A stretch of DNA of 5,415 nt from Candidatus Nitrosopumilus sp. GTDB taxonomy: Archaea; Thermoproteota; Nitrososphaeria; Nitrososphaerales; Nitrosopumilaceae. The stretch lies in NCBI GenBank assembly GCA_013203245.1, contig JABMOR010000080.1:1-5415 (forward strand), given 5' to 3'. The notes beneath the pieces are model-generated. The model worked only from the letters and a program-made list of their open reading frames with translations. It made no database searches and had not been told where the DNA came from. This document shows, in pieces, positions 4,463 through 5,415 of this stretch. The position numbers and the translations under genes were made by a program. The stretch's first letter is position 1. Each line of letters begins with the position of its first letter.

Positions 4463-5247
4463 TTCAATTTGGCCTCCTCTTCTTCTAATGTCTCAATTGT
4501 TTCAATCTTTTTTGATTCAATTTCAATTACTGCTGATTCTGATTCGGCATTGTCTTTTTTGCCTTCGACTTTAATTACTTCTACTTTATTGTCACCAATC
4601 AATATTTCTTCTACTTTGATTACTGGCTTGTTATCTGATTTTCCTTTCTTTGTTTTATCATCTTTCATCTCAAATTCTGGAACGAGTTTTTCTTTTTTTG
4701 CAATTCTAATTCTAACACCAATTAATCCCATTGCTGTTTTTACATGTGCAATGTCTTCATCAACTATTATTTCTGCATGATGACCTGCTCTTGGCAAAAT
4801 TCCTTGAGTGTGTTTTTCAAATGCTGAACGGTCCCCTCTAAGTTTACCTGAAATTGTAATTTGAACTCCCATTGCACCGCCTTCCATTATTTGTTTTAGT
4901 GTCCACATGGTTGCTCTTCTAAATGCTGTTCCTCTCTCCAAATGTGATTGCATTCTATTACACATTACACTTGGTGAAAGTTCTGGTTTTTCAATTTCAA
5001 CTACTGAAATTTGTGGGTTTTTTAATCCAAAGTCTAATGCAAGTTTATCAGTTAGTGCTCTAATACCTGTACCTTTTCTACCGATTACGATTCCAGGTCT
5101 TGTTACATGTAATGCAACTCTAGTTCCTACAGGTGTTTTTGAAATTTCTGCATGTGAGAAACCTGCATCTTTAATTGCATCTCTAAGATAATCTTTGAGT
5201 AGCATCATGTTGTAGTTATCTTTAATTACATTTTTTACAGCTGACAT
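4459..5247 (-). CDS. rps3: 30S ribosomal protein uS3 (S3) with acidic C-terminal tail
   Basis: uS3 lies at the mRNA entry of the small-subunit head and contributes to helicase activity and mRNA positioning. The type II KH domain spans about 18-95 with the GRKG loop at 56-59 (IGRKGTGIRAL) that grips RNA. The S3 C-terminal domain runs from about 96 to 193, including RMQSHLERGTAFRRA (98-112), the ISGKLRGDRSAFEKH core (132-146) and MGLIGVRIRIA (173-183). The protein is 262 residues against roughly 210-240 in many archaea. Residues 194-262 form a Lys/Glu/Asp-rich tail ending EEEEAKLK, probably disordered. GGAG (5259-5256) precedes the ATG, which follows the uL22 stop by 2 bases. The 3' end overlaps uL29 as ATGA. 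Confidence 0.98.
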   Translation of the reverse strand: MSAVKNVIKDNYNMMLLKDYLRDAIKDAGFSHAEISKTPVGTRVALHVTRPGIVIGRKGTGIRALTDKLALDFGLKNPQISVVEIEKPELSPSVMCNRMQSHLERGTAFRRATMWTLKQIMEGGAMGVQITISGKLRGDRSAFEKHTQGILPRAGHHAEIIVDEDIAHVKTAMGLIGVRIRIAKKEKLVPEFEMKDDKTKKGKSDNKPVIKVEEILIGDNKVEVIKVEGKKDNAESESAVIEIESKKIETIETLEEEEAKLK

Positions 5248-5249
5248 TT

Positions 5250-5415
5250 CTAAATCTCCTTTGCCACCAATTCTACATGAGTTAATACATTGTTCTTTGC
5301 AGTTGCTCTTCCCATTGCTCTTGGGGTAAATCTTTTTACAATTACTCCTTTGTGAACCGTTGCGTTTACAATTCTTAATCTATCTAAATCCATTCCTTTG
5401 TATTCTGCATTTGAT
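5250..5415 (-). CDS. rpl22: 50S ribosomal protein uL22 (L22), C-terminal part, cut by window edge
   Basis: The last 54 codons of an open frame enter from the window edge and end at TAG (5252-5250). The translated end contains DLDRLRIVNATVHKGVIVKR and then FTPRAMGRATAKNN, matching the conserved C-terminal part of archaeal uL22, whose arginine-rich PRAMGRA stretch belongs to the rRNA-contacting region. uL22 binds all domains of 23S rRNA and its long hairpin lines the peptide exit tunnel. The position directly upstream of uS3, with a 2-base gap, is the universal uL22-uS3 order. The N-terminal part and start are outside the window. Confidence 0.95.
   Translation of the reverse strand, partial: SNAEYKGMDLDRLRIVNATVHKGVIVKRFTPRAMGRATAKNNVLTHVELVAKEI

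Noticed and set aside
4462..4668. Possibility that the uS3 tail is produced by a frameshift or a fused small gene
   Set aside because: The frame runs without interruption from the KH domain to the stop, codon use does not change sharply, and the end overlaps uL29 by a normal ATGA.
4469..4780. Plus-strand Ser/Phe/Ile-rich frame opposite the uS3 tail, resembling a secreted low-complexity protein
   Set aside because: The composition is the direct complement of Lys/Glu/Asp codons in the uS3 tail, so it is an artefact of strand.

Overview
The window is an archaeal ribosomal-protein operon read entirely on the minus strand. The gene set (eS4, archaeal-type uL24, uS17 and uL5, plus the RNase P protein Rnp1/p29) is archaeal. 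The visibly A+T-rich coding (by eye about one third G+C), the Lys/Ile/Asn-rich proteins and the absence of an eIF1/SUI1 gene between uL29 and rnp1 suggest a Nitrosopumilus-like ammonia-oxidising Thaumarchaeota (Nitrososphaerota). That lineage call is an inference from memory of the family, not from a search.

In transcription order (high to low coordinates) the layout is: the C-terminal part of uL22 (cut by the window edge), uS3, uL29, Rnp1, uS17, uL14, uL24, eS4, uL5, uS14 (58 codons), uS8, uL6, a 95-residue protein of unknown function, a 73-base spacer with a 9-bp inverted repeat and a candidate promoter, and the 5' part of a tRNA-Asn(GTT) cut by the window edge exactly after its anticodon. 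From uL22 to uL6 every junction is an overlap (ATGA, TAATG or 11 bases) or a gap of 2 to 6 bases, so the genes are almost certainly on one polycistronic message with translational coupling. No intergenic stretch exceeds 80 bases, and the plus strand holds no convincing gene.

Together the genes supply parts of both subunits: uS3, uS17, eS4, uS14 and uS8 for the 30S; uL22, uL29, uL14, uL24, uL5 and uL6 for the 50S. They also supply one protein subunit of RNase P, which matures tRNA 5' ends. This is the conserved S10/spc block and most of it is ordinary. Worth a second look are the unknown gene directly behind uL6, the absence of the usual distal spc genes (eL32, eL19, uL18, uS5 and so on) after uL6, the long charged C-terminal tails of uS3 and uL24, and the inverted repeat in front of the tRNA. 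I see no evidence of a novel multi-gene system, a mobile element or a CRISPR array.
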